64,000 nucleotides of DNA from Triglochin maritima (GCA_963682175.1 OY821790.1:1314501-1378500); one strand, 5' to 3'. Positions 46,601 to 58,585 are shown, counted from the stretch's first letter. Made by a program: numbers and translations. Notes: a model not told the origin generated them from the letters alone.

Positions 46601-48289
46601 TGACATTGGGTACTTTTTTAAATCCCAAGCAAAAGATTTAAACTTCAATTACCTTGACTACTTTCTTGATTTTTCTGCTGAGAGGATAGCTTGGGCAGGT
46701 GGATAATATCATCACTATCTGAAATGACTTCAAACTCTAGCATTTGGGTGATAAAATGTTTTGGTCCTCAAAATAGTCATGGTTGACTTCAATTTCAAAA
46801 TAGGCATGCTTGGTTGTAAAAAATAATTTGAAGAATATGAATCTGGAAAAAAAATTCCAATTTAATTTCTTCTAACTTTTTTTTACAATATGATTTCAAA
46901 AAAAAAATCCCTAAATTTAAACCAAGCAGGCCCTTGAGAAATCGAAAGGGGTGTTAGTTAAATAAAAAAAACATTGCAATATAGAAAGGGGTTAACAAAA
47001 TTTTCCAAACAAAAGCCACAAAGGAAGTATTTTTTTGGAGGAAATCGTAAAAAGAAAGTTATTGGTAAAGTTGGTGCGAATTCCATAGTTGGTGCTATTC
47101 AGAAAATGCAGCTCTTTCTTTTTTTGCAAAATCGTAATATCATGTTATAAACTTAAAAGATATTTTCTTGTCGAATTAAGAACTCTGAATATTAGTTTGT
47201 TTACTTGTTTTAAGGAAGCTATTAATAGAATGTAACATATTTGCTAACTTTTTCATTATCACTTATCCATAACTCTCTCTGAAGCTGTTTACTTCGAAAG
47301 TTATTAATCTTAACTCATTGTTTTGATGTAATGATTGTTCAAATCATCGTGTGCATGAATATTTACATCCCTATGTCAGAGGAAATCATTATTTGCCCCG
47401 AACGAATGAGATGTTGAAATCACAAAGTGTGATTCTTGATTGTTGAACCTCGATAACAAACTAAATTTAATGAGCCTGAGATGACATCAAAACGTGTAAT
47501 GGAGTACTGTGAGATCTCTGCATTTTGGATTGACATCTTTAATTTATACCGTATTATTTGATAAAAGGTTGGTACTGATTCTACTGAACTACTGATCACT
47601 CTGATTTAGTTATATGTTATCGATTTTTTTTCATTGTCATTTACGCAAAATCTCATTCTTTTTGCATTACTCTTCAGGAAACTTGAGGTTTGTCTGATCT
47701 CACTAATTGCTTTTTATTTATTAAACAAGAGTTTGGATTCCATATATCTTTTGAATCACTTCTTTGGTTCAAGAGGTTTACAACTTCTCTAAAGACGATA
47801 TAACGCGTTGCACACATCTTGTGTTTAATAAGGTGAGACTAATTGCTCAACACTCCTCCGCACGCGTAACCGAGATTATTTTCTTTGTGTCGACATGTGG
47901 ACAATATAGGTTAGAATGAACCCCCACAAGTCGCACGCACATATCTTGTGTTTATTAATGTGAGACTAATTGCTCAACAACTAGTTATCATTTTTATATC
48001 TTTGCAACCTGAATATATATATGTAACCTGATGTGACGATAATTTATCCAGAAATACATTGAGTTGACTATAACTTCAGAAGATTTATTTCCAGATATCC
48101 CACTTCACATAATCACTGAAGGGAATGAATCATTTGATTTCATTAAGTATTTTTCTGAAGATCAGGTCAAAGCATTTGTAAGTTCATCAAATTTCGGTTT
48201 CACTAGTGAAGCATCCTACTTAAGGAATTTTATTTTTATGTGTATAGTTTCTTGAGGATAACTTTTTAATTTTGTAGGCTTCAATACAA
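46601..48289. other. No gene recognised (about 1.7 kb)
   Basis: AT-rich DNA after the F-box remnant. A 63-codon open frame at 48064-48255 resembles nothing I can name. A phrase is repeated near 47810 and 47945 (CACATCTTGTGTTTA and ATATCTTGTGTTTATTAATG, each followed by GTGAGACTAATTGCTCAACA). Confidence 0.4.
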
Positions 48290-49580
48290 TTTTCTATCGT
48301 TAGGCTTATATGGCTTGGTCTCAGCTACACAACCCCAGACAGGTAAGTGCCTAACACTAGGCTTCTTACCTGTCCACATCTCTAACGGGGTTTTAGCTAT
48401 CACTTTGCTTGGTACTCGGTTTAATATACAAAAGGTATTACTAAATGTCGCATGCCAATTTCTTAAATCGTTTGCGCCAATTGTCATTTTGCTCTTCACT
48501 TTTCATTTAATTCTCATTTTGTCACGTCTCTTCAAAGAATACTTCTCTCCCAATTACTCTCACTTTACCAGTACAAACACCATGGAAATGTTTGGTGAAC
48601 CATCTTAATCCGGCACGATAAGGCTAAAAAATCGGCACGAGCGTCTGACTATTTATAGGTGTGAGGATGAAATGGTAAATGACGCGGGCGATTTAAGTAA
48701 ATCGTGTGCGACGTTTAGCAGTTCACTATATAAACGACATCTTTTAGTGGTTCTCCCAAAAACAATTGTGCTAAAAAAGAATGACTAATCATACTTCTAA
48801 ACATGTCCTTTAGTGTACGATTTCGTCTCTCGACTACACCGTTTTGACTTGGAATCCCTGAACATGGTGTATTGAGAAATACAATCTCACAACCCATCAA
48901 ATATTTTGTGAAAGGGCCTACACACTGTTCACTTGATCCGTCATTCCTACGGTAATATTCTCCACCACAATCAGATTTGACGATTTTAATTTTCTTGCCT
49001 AATTGATTTTCAACTTCGGTTTTGAAAATTTTGAAAACATCCAAAGATTGTGACTTCTCATGAATTAGATACATGGAACCGTAGTGAGAGTAATCGTCAA
49101 TAAAATTGATAAAATATTGTTGCCTATTCGAAGAGGCCACAAGGAATGGATAACAACTGTCGTATGTATCAACGCTAAAGGCTCTTTACTCCTATTGACA
49201 CATGTTTTCCTTTTATTTGTTTGTTTTCCATTCACACATTCTATACAGATTTTGAGTTCCATAAATCAAAGAAATCAAGAATTCCTTCTTACACAAGCCT
49301 TTTCTTGGTTTTGAAATATGACCCATTCACTTATGTCATAACAAGGACGAACTCTCATTTGTTAACATACGTTTAGTACCACAATTACTTGCATGCATAT
49401 TTTCGTTGTCATTTGAGATAAAAGTGCCTAATTTATAAAATTTATCAACCATGATGCCAGTTCCAATAACATTTGAATTTAGAAAAATACTGCAAGATTT
49501 GTTTCTAGTAAGACATGAATAATCAGATATTGCAACAAGAGAGTTAAAATAAATGAATCGTGTTTGCTACAATTAACAAG
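48290..49580 (-). pseudogene. copia fragment G (integrase region), with a MITE insert
   Basis: Minus-strand pieces show GAG-pre-integrase (CEWKTNKRKTCVNRS near 49230), integrase with YFINFIDDYSHYGSMYL, VKSDCGGEYY and PSQNGVVERRNRTLKDM (49140-48720), and after a MITE, LNRVPSKVIAKTPLEMWTGK (to about 48340). Single-base changes break the frame between blocks. No LTRs were seen. It belongs to a different copia lineage from A and F by sequence. Confidence 0.87.
48441..48718. mobile_element. MITE (278 bp) in copia fragment G
   Basis: The ends are CTAAATGTCGCATGCC (left) and, in reverse, CTAAACGTCGCACACG (right). Both continue TTAAATCG with further matches over about 45 bp. Its insertion splits the integrase frame of G. 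It is related to 19952-20644. Confidence 0.82.
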
Positions 49581-50092
49581 CGATAAATCTACAAAAGTTA
49601 GCTTCTAACAAACCTGCACGAATGACGCCAAGAGGAAACAAACTCGTAAAGAAGTGTTCAGCAAACTGAATCCCTGTCACTGGAATCAAAATCAAGGAAA
49701 TCTGAATCCTCGAAATGATCAATATCTCCTTAAACACTCGTACCTTAACTTTAAGTTTCTAACTATTGATGCAGCAACGATATTACATTGGACTTCTAAC
49801 CTGCCTCAAACTCGGACATCTGATTCCGGTAATTGAATCCCCATAAATGAAACAAAATTAGTGAAATACGAAATAGTCAGCATTTCTGATGCTCAACTCT
49901 GCTGCAAGACCTGTTGAAAGCTGTTGTCGATCACACGATGTATATTGATAGCCAAGGTTGCAATTATTCACACAGAAAAATAAAATCCGAATTCCAAACC
50001 TCTTTAGGAGCTCCACAAGGAAAGAAAAAAACAGATTTATGTACAATAACGCGAGCTGAAACAAAGCAAATAAGAACATTATTGAACCCTCT
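49581..50092 (-). other. 3' flank and probable 3'UTR of the RING gene
   Basis: Downstream (minus) of the RING-H2 stop codon. The overlapping 180-codon minus frame (49858-50400) lies mostly in antiphase over the RING coding sequence and is a shadow. Confidence 0.4.
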
Positions 50093-51058
50093 CTAATCGT
50101 CGTCCAGATGGGAACTACTCCCAGAAGGTGGTGACGACGACGGAGTGGAACCAGCGAATAAATCATTGATATAGTCAAAAGGCAACAAAGACTGGTTTGC
50201 ACTAGCTTGGCTTTCTCCATTTCCATCAGAATTACTAGATTGATTTTGCTCATTGATAGTGTTTGAGTCTTTTGAGGCTTCGGATGGCATCTGAAACCGG
50301 CAAACAGGGCACGAACTGTGGAGCTCGAGCCATGGTAATAAACACCCAGTGTGGAATTTATGGTTGCATGGCATTTTCTTGGCTTCACACCCAACCTCAA
50401 ACTCCTCCAAGCAGACTGGACAACTTAAACTCTCTTCGATCTTAACTACTGGTAATGCTTCGACGGCTTCCTTCTGGGCAGGGGGAGTACCATATCTGTT
50501 CGGGTCGTTCTCCGCCAAATGCTGTAATAACGTTTCAAAACGCGACCCAAAAAAGTAGTCCCCGAGAGACAAGCCTGCTGAGTCATCTGAGTTCTGGCTA
50601 TCGTTGTTACTGAAAGACCCCCGGAGAATTATGGCATGGTTGAAGGGATTGATCAAAATCACGCTCTCACGTTGTCGTTCCCTTCGAGTTTCCCTTTCTG
50701 CTGGGCTTTCGGTAACGGTTTCACCCTCGGAATTATTGGTCTCTGAATTAAGTTCCGAACGAAGGCCATGGAGAACCCTAATTAAGGCAGCAGAACTACG
50801 GCGCCGCCTCCTAATAATCACCTCGGATTCATTGTCTGAATCGTCATCTTGAGCTTCTCTCAGAAGGTGCGACATTCCGACAAAAAGTGGACCCAAAAGT
50901 GAGAGGGTTCTGTCTGAATCGTCCACGTCTTCCGTACTGTCCATTTCTTCCACGAAACCACAGTTGCAAAGAGGACATTTGATCTCATCGTCCATGAGAG
51001 GATTAACCATTTGGGAGCACATGTGGCACCAATGTCTGGCAAGTAGAAGTTCATCCAT
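50093..51058 (-). CDS. RING-H2 E3 ubiquitin ligase with N-terminal zinc ribbon (321 aa)
   Basis: A single intact coding exon. Residues 11-33 (CHMCSQM...CPLCNC) form the Cys-rich N-terminal ribbon typical of plant RING proteins of the SIRP1/RHC1A/RDUF-like group. An acidic stretch follows (~37-80), then Arg-rich RRRRRSS and a region with ILRGSF. The RING-H2 domain is at 213-253: CPVC, an 11-residue-type spacing, CNHKFHTGC and CPVC, with the C3H2C3 ligands present. The Ser/Asn-rich tail ends in HLDDD. It should act as a ubiquitin ligase recruiting an E2 through the RING; the substrate is unknown. The start at 51058 gives the family N-terminus and is preceded by a 5'UTR acceptor. Nothing is broken. 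Confidence 0.95.
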   Translation of the reverse strand: MDELLLARHWCHMCSQMVNPLMDDEIKCPLCNCGFVEEMDSTEDVDDSDRTLSLLGPLFVGMSHLLREAQDDDSDNESEVIIRRRRRSSAALIRVLHGLRSELNSETNNSEGETVTESPAERETRRERQRESVILINPFNHAIILRGSFSNNDSQNSDDSAGLSLGDYFFGSRFETLLQHLAENDPNRYGTPPAQKEAVEALPVVKIEESLSCPVCLEEFEVGCEAKKMPCNHKFHTGCLLPWLELHSSCPVCRFQMPSEASKDSNTINEQNQSSNSDGNGESQASANQSLLPFDYINDLFAGSTPSSSPPSGSSSHLDDD

Positions 51059-53160
51059 CTTTGAATTTGAAATCCAACTGAACTATATACTGAGAGAAAC
51101 AGCAACCATATACAGATCAATATTGTTATTCGAAAAGCCGAAATGGTATTCATTGGACACAAATGTATATAGAAACCAATCAATCTTCTAATCCAAAATG
51201 GTACAGAGACGTGAAAACATCAATTAACATACAATTTGAATCATAAAAGTTCAAAGCATGATTAATCTTAAAGTTTTATCATGAATATAGAACGGAATTA
51301 TATGAGACAGCCATAAAGAAAAAGAAACCGAACCATACTTCGTAGCTAAAGACTAGGACGCATTACTATGGGTGCTTTTGTGCCCCTTCTAGCTTCGTGT
51401 TTGTTGTATCAAGATTTTGCACTGTTGCTTTTGCTTTGCTTTGTATGAATTATTCTTGTAAATTCATTCGAAAATCGATGAAATTGGAGGGCCACCTCCC
51501 CTTTCCTTGTAAAAAAGAGAGAAGAAGAATCAAACACACAAGTTAATCCCAAATAAAACAAACAATCAAGTTCACTAGTCCACTATCATGTGAGCATAAG
51601 AAAAAAAAATGAAATGATTACACTTCGCGAATCAAAACATACCAAATTTAATATAAAATCCTGATTTTTTTCAAAGAAAAAAACGGGTAGTTAATTTTTT
51701 TACAACTCAAACCATATAAAAAAGTTGAAACAAGTATTGGTTGACTTTCTTAGTTTTACACAACCAATCCAAACCAGACCCAGTAAATTTAATACAAATC
51801 CTGAAATCTTCAGATAAAATGATTGTTTTATCAAATCAGGGAATTGCAATAATTCAAATCTGATAGAAAACATTTTCTGGAGAAAAGAAGAAACTTCAGA
51901 AGAATTAAGAGAGATCCCAAAGATATAAAGATATAACATAAAAAATAGAAACACCCTTTGATCTGCAACAGGAAGAGAATCTACCAAAAATTAAACATGA
52001 AGAAATCAAGTAAAAGCATTTGATCAAGAAAAACAAATACAAAATGGGAAAACTAAAACTAAAACTAAAATAGATTATACTGATTTAGAAGCAAAAGCAA
52101 GGAAGGATCCAACAAGACATATCATCTAAAAAGCAAATCCATAAATGGATTTCCCAAAAAAAAATATAGGAAAAACTTCATAAATTTTAAGGAGAAAAAG
52201 CAAAAAAAGGAAACATAAATCGATTGCTTCACCGCAAACAATCCACCCTCTACACAACAATTAAACAGGCCTTGAAGAAATTTGGCATAAAAAAGTGAAA
52301 TAATTCCTTTCCGTAGCAAAAATAACCCCAATAAGAAATTTCAACTAAGGATCAGATCATCGAACGGGTTTTAGAAAAATAACAACAAGAATTAGAAGAA
52401 GAAAGCTTAGAACTTTGAGAAAAAATGGCAAAAAGAACAAAATTTATTCCTTTAGCAACAAAATAAGGAAGATCCAATAACAAAACAAATCATGACATGG
52501 TTTTTGCTTTAAAAATCAATTACAAAAGAAAGTGAAGGCCCTTAAGTAAAACAAATGACCCCAAAAAGACAAACTCTATTACTCTAACAAAAAAAGAAGA
52601 AAATTGAGACCTTTGGGGGGGGGAATAGCACCAAAAACCAAAGAAAAACCCAATACCAAAAGAAAAAACAAATCATGAGATGGGCTTGGCAAGAAAATAA
52701 ATTAACATCTTTAAGGCAAAAAAATGGCCCCCAAAAAAGACCAACTCTATTACTAAAGGAACAAATAAAAGAAGTAAAAAATAAATCTATGGCTTTACCA
52801 ACAAAAACAAGGATGACCCAATACCAAACTCCATCGGAAAGACCAAACTTAAGATGAGTTTTGCATAAAAAAATCAATTATAACTAGAAAGTCAAGATCT
52901 TTAAGGGGGGAAAAATCACAAAAAGATCAACTCTATTTCTTTAGCAACTCATACAAAAAGAATACCAAATTCCATCTGAAACACCAATCCATAAGATGGG
53001 TTTTGCATGAAAATCAAATCGAAGAGGAAAGGTGAGACCTTTTAACGAGAATCTTAACTTCTCAGGAACAGCAGCAAATGGTGTTTGCTGGAACAGAACA
53101 ACGACCCAAATCCTCTCTCTCTCTCTCTCTCTTCCTGTCTCCTCTCTCTGTCTGCCCTTT
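51059..53160 (-). promoter_or_regulatory. 5'UTR, long leader intron and promoter-proximal region of the RING gene
   Basis: On the minus strand a GA-rich leader (about 53160-53040, including a (GA)9 tract) ends in GTTAAAAG|GTCTCACC, a plausible donor near 53038. The acceptor TTTCTCTCAG lies about 33 bp before the ATG. The 1.9 kb between is very T-rich on minus, as plant introns are. Open frames inside it are low complexity. The exon edges are inferred, not confirmed. Confidence 0.55.
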
Positions 53161-54436
53161 TGTTTTTTAATTCCTAAATCCTCCCATTGATTGTCTACTA
53201 TACTAGTAGTTATCCTGTCTTTTTTTTCTTTTTTGATAATAGCGTCGATTAATTTAATTAAATAAATTTTTTAAGGTTGGTAGAAGAGTAAAGACCCAAC
53301 GATCTAATATAGACAAGCGAAAGTGTCTATCACCGATACAACTAGGGGTGAAACTTTGTGTCCGAAATTCGTCAATCCGACCGACTTCGTATTCGAAATC
53401 AAAAAAATTATCCGAGAAAAAAAAATTCACAACCGAATTTGTATTCGGATATAAACCTCCGTAAAAAAACGAAGCGAATATGTATATTGGTACATCCGAT
53501 TCGAATAATATTCGGTTCGTATTTTATATGCACATATAAATAAAAAATATATATATATACAATATATATGAATTAAATTATGTTATTTATATTATATTTA
53601 ATATTTTTTCATGTAGGCAAAAAATAAAGGCTGAAATTTATTCTTGTTTAGATCAATCACAAAATGTTTTTAAGTCTATTCGGATTTTTAACGAATTCGG
53701 ATATCCTAATTCGGAATGGATTTTAAACTTAATTTGGATGCGAATTTATTCGAATTTTTTGCACAGTAGATATTTAAAATTTATATGTTAGGTATCACAA
53801 ACGATGGCAGCAGTGGTCACATGATGTGAGATGATTTTATATGAAATTAAAAAATTATCCTTTTGTTACTCTCATCTGGTTCTGTGTGGAGATGGGTTAT
53901 GGCATACCTCTAATATGTGGATAACCGTTTATTAATAATAGCATCGTCTGGTTAGCTATAGTCTAGACGGGATGTAGATTCAACTAATTTTAGCGAGGAA
54001 CTTAACTAGAGAGAGAGAGAGAGAAAAAAAAAAGGTCGGATCGTAACTAATTCCATACCGACAGCTATTTTACATACGACTATGTTGTCATGTGTTCCAA
54101 TCTGTTACGTAGTTTGAACAAAGGGAAAACAAATGTGCGTTAAAAAAATTGTCATCCGGTTGGAAATTCATATATTGTGGGTCCAAATCAAGAGAAGAAC
54201 ATATATGTATTGACACAAGTCAACATCTAATTTGGTCAAGAAAACTGTCGTAATCCAACTTAATGCTATATAATTTTAGTAATAACTGAGAGTACATGCC
54301 CGTGCTAAACTCATGTAGACTGAGTTCTTAGGTTTCTTTATGACTTTAGGAGAAAGCAAATGTGTGATATTATATATGTTGTGAACTACTCAAAACATAT
54401 GATTGTTGTTTATCGAAAATAGCATTTGGTTCTCGA
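53161..54436. other. Intergenic; possible truncated hAT-like repeat
   Basis: From 53342 (TAGGGGTGAAACTTTG) to about 53765 there are many ATTCGGAT/CCGAATTCG variants, like subterminal repeats of hAT MITEs, but no matching right end. The rest is AT-rich, with a GAGA tract near 54010-54023 and no gene. Confidence 0.4.
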
Positions 54437-54920
54437 ATTTACTGATTATTAGTTGTAAGTAACATGAATTTGGCGACAATGTTGTGATTCTTTGTCCAGT
54501 CATTTATTCTAATTGGGTTCTAGTATCATTTTAATTGATTTTTCATTGTAAGTAACATGGATATGCGACGGTATACTGATTTGTCATTGGGTCACCTATA
54601 CTAATTGGGTTCTTATATCATTTGAACCGATTATTCGTTGTAAGTAGCATCTATTTAGCGATGGTGTTGTGATTCATTGTTCGATTTCTCTTGGTAATTG
54701 GGTTACAATGAACTAATTGTTCGTTTTAAGTAGCATTTTTTTGGTGATGATGTGATTTTTTGTGAGATCACTTATACTAATTGAGTTCTAATATCATTTT
54801 AATTGATTATATACTAATTGAGTTCTAATATCATTTTAATTGATTATTCATTGTAAGTAGCATAGATTTGGCGATGACATTGTGACTCTTCGTCTAAGCA
54901 TTAATGCTAATTGGGTTCTA
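54437..54920. repeat. ~92-bp tandem repeat, five imperfect units
   Basis: The phrase TTGTAAGTAACATG with ATTTGGCGA recurs at about 54454, 54546, 54638, 54724 and 54852. Each unit includes CTAATTGGGTTCTA and ATCATTTTAATTGATTATTC. The last interval is longer because a 36-bp piece (ATACTAATTGAGTTCTAATA) is doubled. The final unit ends in GGGTTCTAG just where the next coding block begins. Confidence 0.85.
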
Positions 54921-55703
54921 GATTCGAAACACACTCCAAGTGTGAGAAGCTCTACTCTGATTACCCTTGCATCACCATTATCCACGGTCGCTCTGTCCAT
55001 CCCTGTGTTGTTCTTGCCACCAATGTTGATGAGTTACTCAATCAAAGCGGGCTACTGAACTTCCTTTATGATCATGGCAACACCACCTATTTTCTGAATA
55101 TCATCAACAAGTTTTACGCCAATTTTGTCAAGCCTTTGGACTATGATCCTACATCTAGGGTCTCAGGCCGCGACTTTGTAATCTCACCAAGCGTTGTTTC
55201 TATCACGCTCCAACTCCCCAACCAAGGTGTTCATCTCTCTCTCTCTCTCTCATTGGATGATTTAGGTTGGGACAAATCTCAAATATCCCATGCTCTTTGC
55301 ATGGTTCCATCTGATGTTGTTCCAAAATCCACCAAACTCCTCCCTCCATCATGTCGCTTTCTTGCGAAAGTCATTGCTCACAACCTTGCACCAAAGGGAT
55401 GGCCATTTCAACGAGTTTCGTGCCCTGCACCTTAAGTGTCTCTATGCTATAGTGCAAGATATTACTGTCAACTGGGCTCTCTTTTTCAATAACACTCTCA
55501 TTGTTGACGAATTCATTCTGTATGGTGTTCCTTTCACCCGACTTTTTGAGTATGTGGGATGTTCTCTTACCGAACCTTCCCTCACTGTAACTTTCCGTTC
55601 TCAAGTGCATGGATATCTTTCAAAATGATGAAGACATTATGGATGTTCTCCATGCACCAACTCCTCCCGTGGATCCTACTAACGTAGCATTCGCCTCTCA
55701 AAC

Positions 55704-57197
55704 TGTAACGTCCCGAAACAGCGGAAGAAAGTTTTCAAAATTAAAACATAAACATACGACCGTGAATGCACATGCAATGCAAATCCACCTCGGGCCCACT
55801 GACTGCCTCCGCTCTCCTACACAAGGAAAGTGCATCCCCTCCCTACACAAGGAAGAAGGCGTCTCTCGGCCGCACAGGCACAAGTGACTTCGCTCTCCGA
55901 CACACGGAAAATGCAACCCCTCCCTACACAAGGAAGAAGGCATCTCCCACCCACACAGGCATGGAAGGCATCCCTCTGCCGCACAGGCTCAAGGGGTCCA
56001 ACTGAAATACGCTCTCGTCGAAGGTGAAATATGTAGCTCCGAGGTTCGGTGAACGACCGTGGGCTCGGCAGTCGGTAGTCGCCTATGCTCGACGTCTCGC
56101 GTGTGGATAAATTCACCAAAGAATAATTTGACCCACCAGTCGAACAAGGTCAAATCTAGCGGTCGACCGTTTGGAAGGTCTACGCTATACATTTTATATA
56201 CATATATATCATGTCGGTCGAACCAGGGTCTGTTCAATCGATAAGAAAGCCTGCCTGAATCCTGCCCACTGTATTCGGTCGACCGAAACTCTTCCGGTTG
56301 ACCGGATCAACAAGCACTTCACTGCAGGAAAACTGCACGCGGTCGGTCGACCGGATCCAGAGCGGTCGACCGTTTAGATGGTCAACGCTCTTGACCGACT
56401 TTGCGCAGTTCGGTCGACCGAGACACACAATCGGTCGGCCGAAGGTCTGTTTAAACTTATCTACAGGGATTCGGTCGACCGAATAACCACCAGTCGACCG
56501 GCTAATATAACCCTTAAATAAACCCGCTAAAATTTGGCATAAACGGTCGACCGTTTTCGGACAGTAAGTTAATATTCACTGATATCGGTCGACCAAACCT
56601 CACACGGTCGATCGAACAATACATAATCGCCACTGAACATGCATCATTTAGACGATGTTCGGTCGACCGAGACACACAACGGTCGACCGAGACACACAAC
56701 GGTCGACCGAACCAGTCGTCTTCAACCTTGGTTCAGTGAGTTTTCGCCGGGGAAACGACACCAACACCGCCCCCTACACTCCCACACCACTTGGGGAGTT
56801 AATATGAAGACTTGACATACCTTTCACCGTGGAGAAGACGTGTGCGGCGAGCTCCTCCTCCTTCGGCGTCGCTTCTAGCTTCGTCTCCCTCTTTCCTCCG
56901 TTCTCGTCGCTCCTCCTTCGTTTGCGCCTCCACCACGTCTCCGGGGCTCTTCTCCTTCCTCCTCTGATCGCCGGGATGCAAGGGAAATGTGTTAGGTTTG
57001 GGGTGGAAACGGAATGGGCAACAAAAGAGAGAGAGAGAGAGGTGAGTTTTTTGGTTTTAAAGCAAAACCTAAACGTTGCTACAGTGGTCGGCCTCACCCT
57101 AAACCCTAAACCCCATCATCTCTCCCCTCTTCCCCATGCAAGCATGCCACAACCCTAATTTCGTGGCTTTTTCCTAAACAAGGATTAGGTCTTAACA
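55704..57197 (-). mobile_element. Solo LTR D, Ty3-like (1494 bp)
   Basis: The plus strand starts TGTAACGTCCCG and ends GTCTTAACA, flanked by CAAAC (55699-55703 and 57198-57202). Plant Ty3 LTRs commonly end GGGRYGTTACA, which implies minus orientation. It contains eleven exact GGTCGACC palindromes (56158-56710); three of them start at 56660, 56680 and 56700, exactly 20 bp apart. A TATA-like TATATAAAATG on minus lies near 56190. Confidence 0.88.
55800..56000. repeat. Imperfect ~85-bp direct repeats in LTR D
   Basis: CCTACACAAGGAAGAAGGC with GCACAGGCA and CGCTCTCC appears twice or more with small changes. It produces short open frames on both strands that are not genes. Confidence 0.7.
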
Positions 57198-57372
57198 CAA
57201 ACCATGGATTACGATGTCCTCTCTCAACAAATCTCCAAACTTTTGACCATGGTCTCAATTCTCAAACATCGCGGCAATTCAAGAGTGCATGGCGACTCGT
57301 CAAGATGAACTCTTCGCCAAACAAATGGACTTGTTTTCTTTTCTTCACTCTCACTTTCCCTCTTCGGACTAA

Positions 57373-58267
57373 GTCATGTGGTTGTTGCTATGCTCATGTG
57401 TTACTTGGTCGTGTTGTCATTTTGTTTATGTCATCTTGTTCTCATGTTATTGTTCGTGTAGTGTCATGCTAGTCTGTGATGTCCTTGTCATTTTATCCAA
57501 GCTTCAGTTATCATGGCTATATATCACATATTAATTATCATGAGGATGCTTATGGAAATTGTTGCATGTTTAAACAAAACTTTCTCAATCTCATTAATTG
57601 TTTTTGTTGATGCGAATGGGGCAGATATCATATTAAGAGTGAGTTACATACTACATATGTAATGTCCCCAAAAGCAGTAAATTTAAACGAAATCTCAAGA
57701 AAAATAAGACCATAATAAATCGGGAAATTACTCATAAATACTCAAAATATGGTGCACCATTACAAGAAGATTCAAAGTTTGATTACATCAAGGACGAGGA
57801 AATGGGATAATACAGGTAAAGACAAAAGATAAAGATAAGATTGGAGGATCCGGTCCGTGTGTATACTCGTCCTCTGTCGCCACTTACTCAGCACCTATCG
57901 AGGCCCTGATATGCAACATGATAAAAAAAACCTGAGTTTTCATAACAAATATAGTGTAATGCTCCTATCACACTAGTATCACATGACAATGTAAGAATCA
58001 TGGAAGATATTCCCCAATCCGGGGCATAATGGTCAACAGTCCCTCTGAAATAGCCCAATGTGAAGATTTGGGGTAAGATGTACGTGATAGTGTAAGTCCT
58101 CATAGGCAATGATGCACGAAACCTGACCATGGAAGAATTAAATATCAACTAATAAAAAATGAAAAAAAGAACAATATCTATATAGAAGGAAAAAATACAA
58201 ATAAGAACATTAATGGACTTTACACTTTGTATCACTTGAGGATGTTAAGGTTGCCCATGTCTTTTAC
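57373..58267. other. Possible LTR-derived fragment, otherwise no gene
   Basis: TGTAATGTCCCCAAAAGCAG at about 57658 resembles the starts of LTRs D and E, and the following ~490 bp could be a decayed Ty3-type LTR on minus. I could not find its other end. No protein-coding evidence. Confidence 0.35.
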
Positions 58268-58585
58268 CATCTCACCATTGGATCTTATTTATGGTTAATC
58301 TCACCTTTAATTAGCATAACCGTTTTTATCTTAATCTACCTTAAAATTTGAAATGAGTTGTGGATATTGTGGGGCTTAATTTAGAAAAATTAAGCCTTGA
58401 GCTCACTAGAGAATTATCGTATATATATATATACGATAATTCTCTAGTGAGCTCAAGGCTTAATTTTTCTAAATTAAGCCCCACAATATCCACAACTCAT
58501 TTCAAATTTTAAGGTATATTAAGATAAAAACGGTTATGCTAATTAAATGTGAGATTAACCATAAATAAGATCCAATTGTGAGATT
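58268..58585. repeat. Near-perfect palindrome, ~159-bp arms
   Basis: The sequence is symmetrical about 58426/58427, inside GTATATATATATATAC. Both arms carry CTCTAGTGAGCTCAAGGC, TTTCTAAATTAAGCCCCAC, ACAATATCCACAACTCATTT, AAAACGGTTATGCTAATT and GAGATTAACCATAAATAAGA (in opposite senses), with only a few mismatches. It looks like two MITE copies head to head. Confidence 0.93.

Larger units (their letters stand above)
54911..57372 (+). pseudogene. Putative plant transposon protein-domain gene, split by solo LTR D
   Basis: 54911-55435 encodes a block with DYDPTSRVSGRDFVIS and LAKVIAHNLAPKG, which fits the plant transposon-protein domain (I believe PF20167). A +/-1 shift near 55400 moves the continuation (HFNEFRALHLKCLYAIVQD, LFEYVGC) to another frame up to 55628. 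The solo LTR D then intervenes. After it, from 57203, the text resumes with MDYDVLSQQISKLLTM and, in another frame, a tail ending at TAA 57370-57372. The 5' end is missing, though TTCTAG at 54920 could be an acceptor. Host gene or transposon origin cannot be decided. Confidence 0.65.

Noticed and set aside
49858..50400. 180-codon minus-strand frame
   Set aside because: Out-of-phase shadow of the RING-H2 coding region and its 3'UTR.
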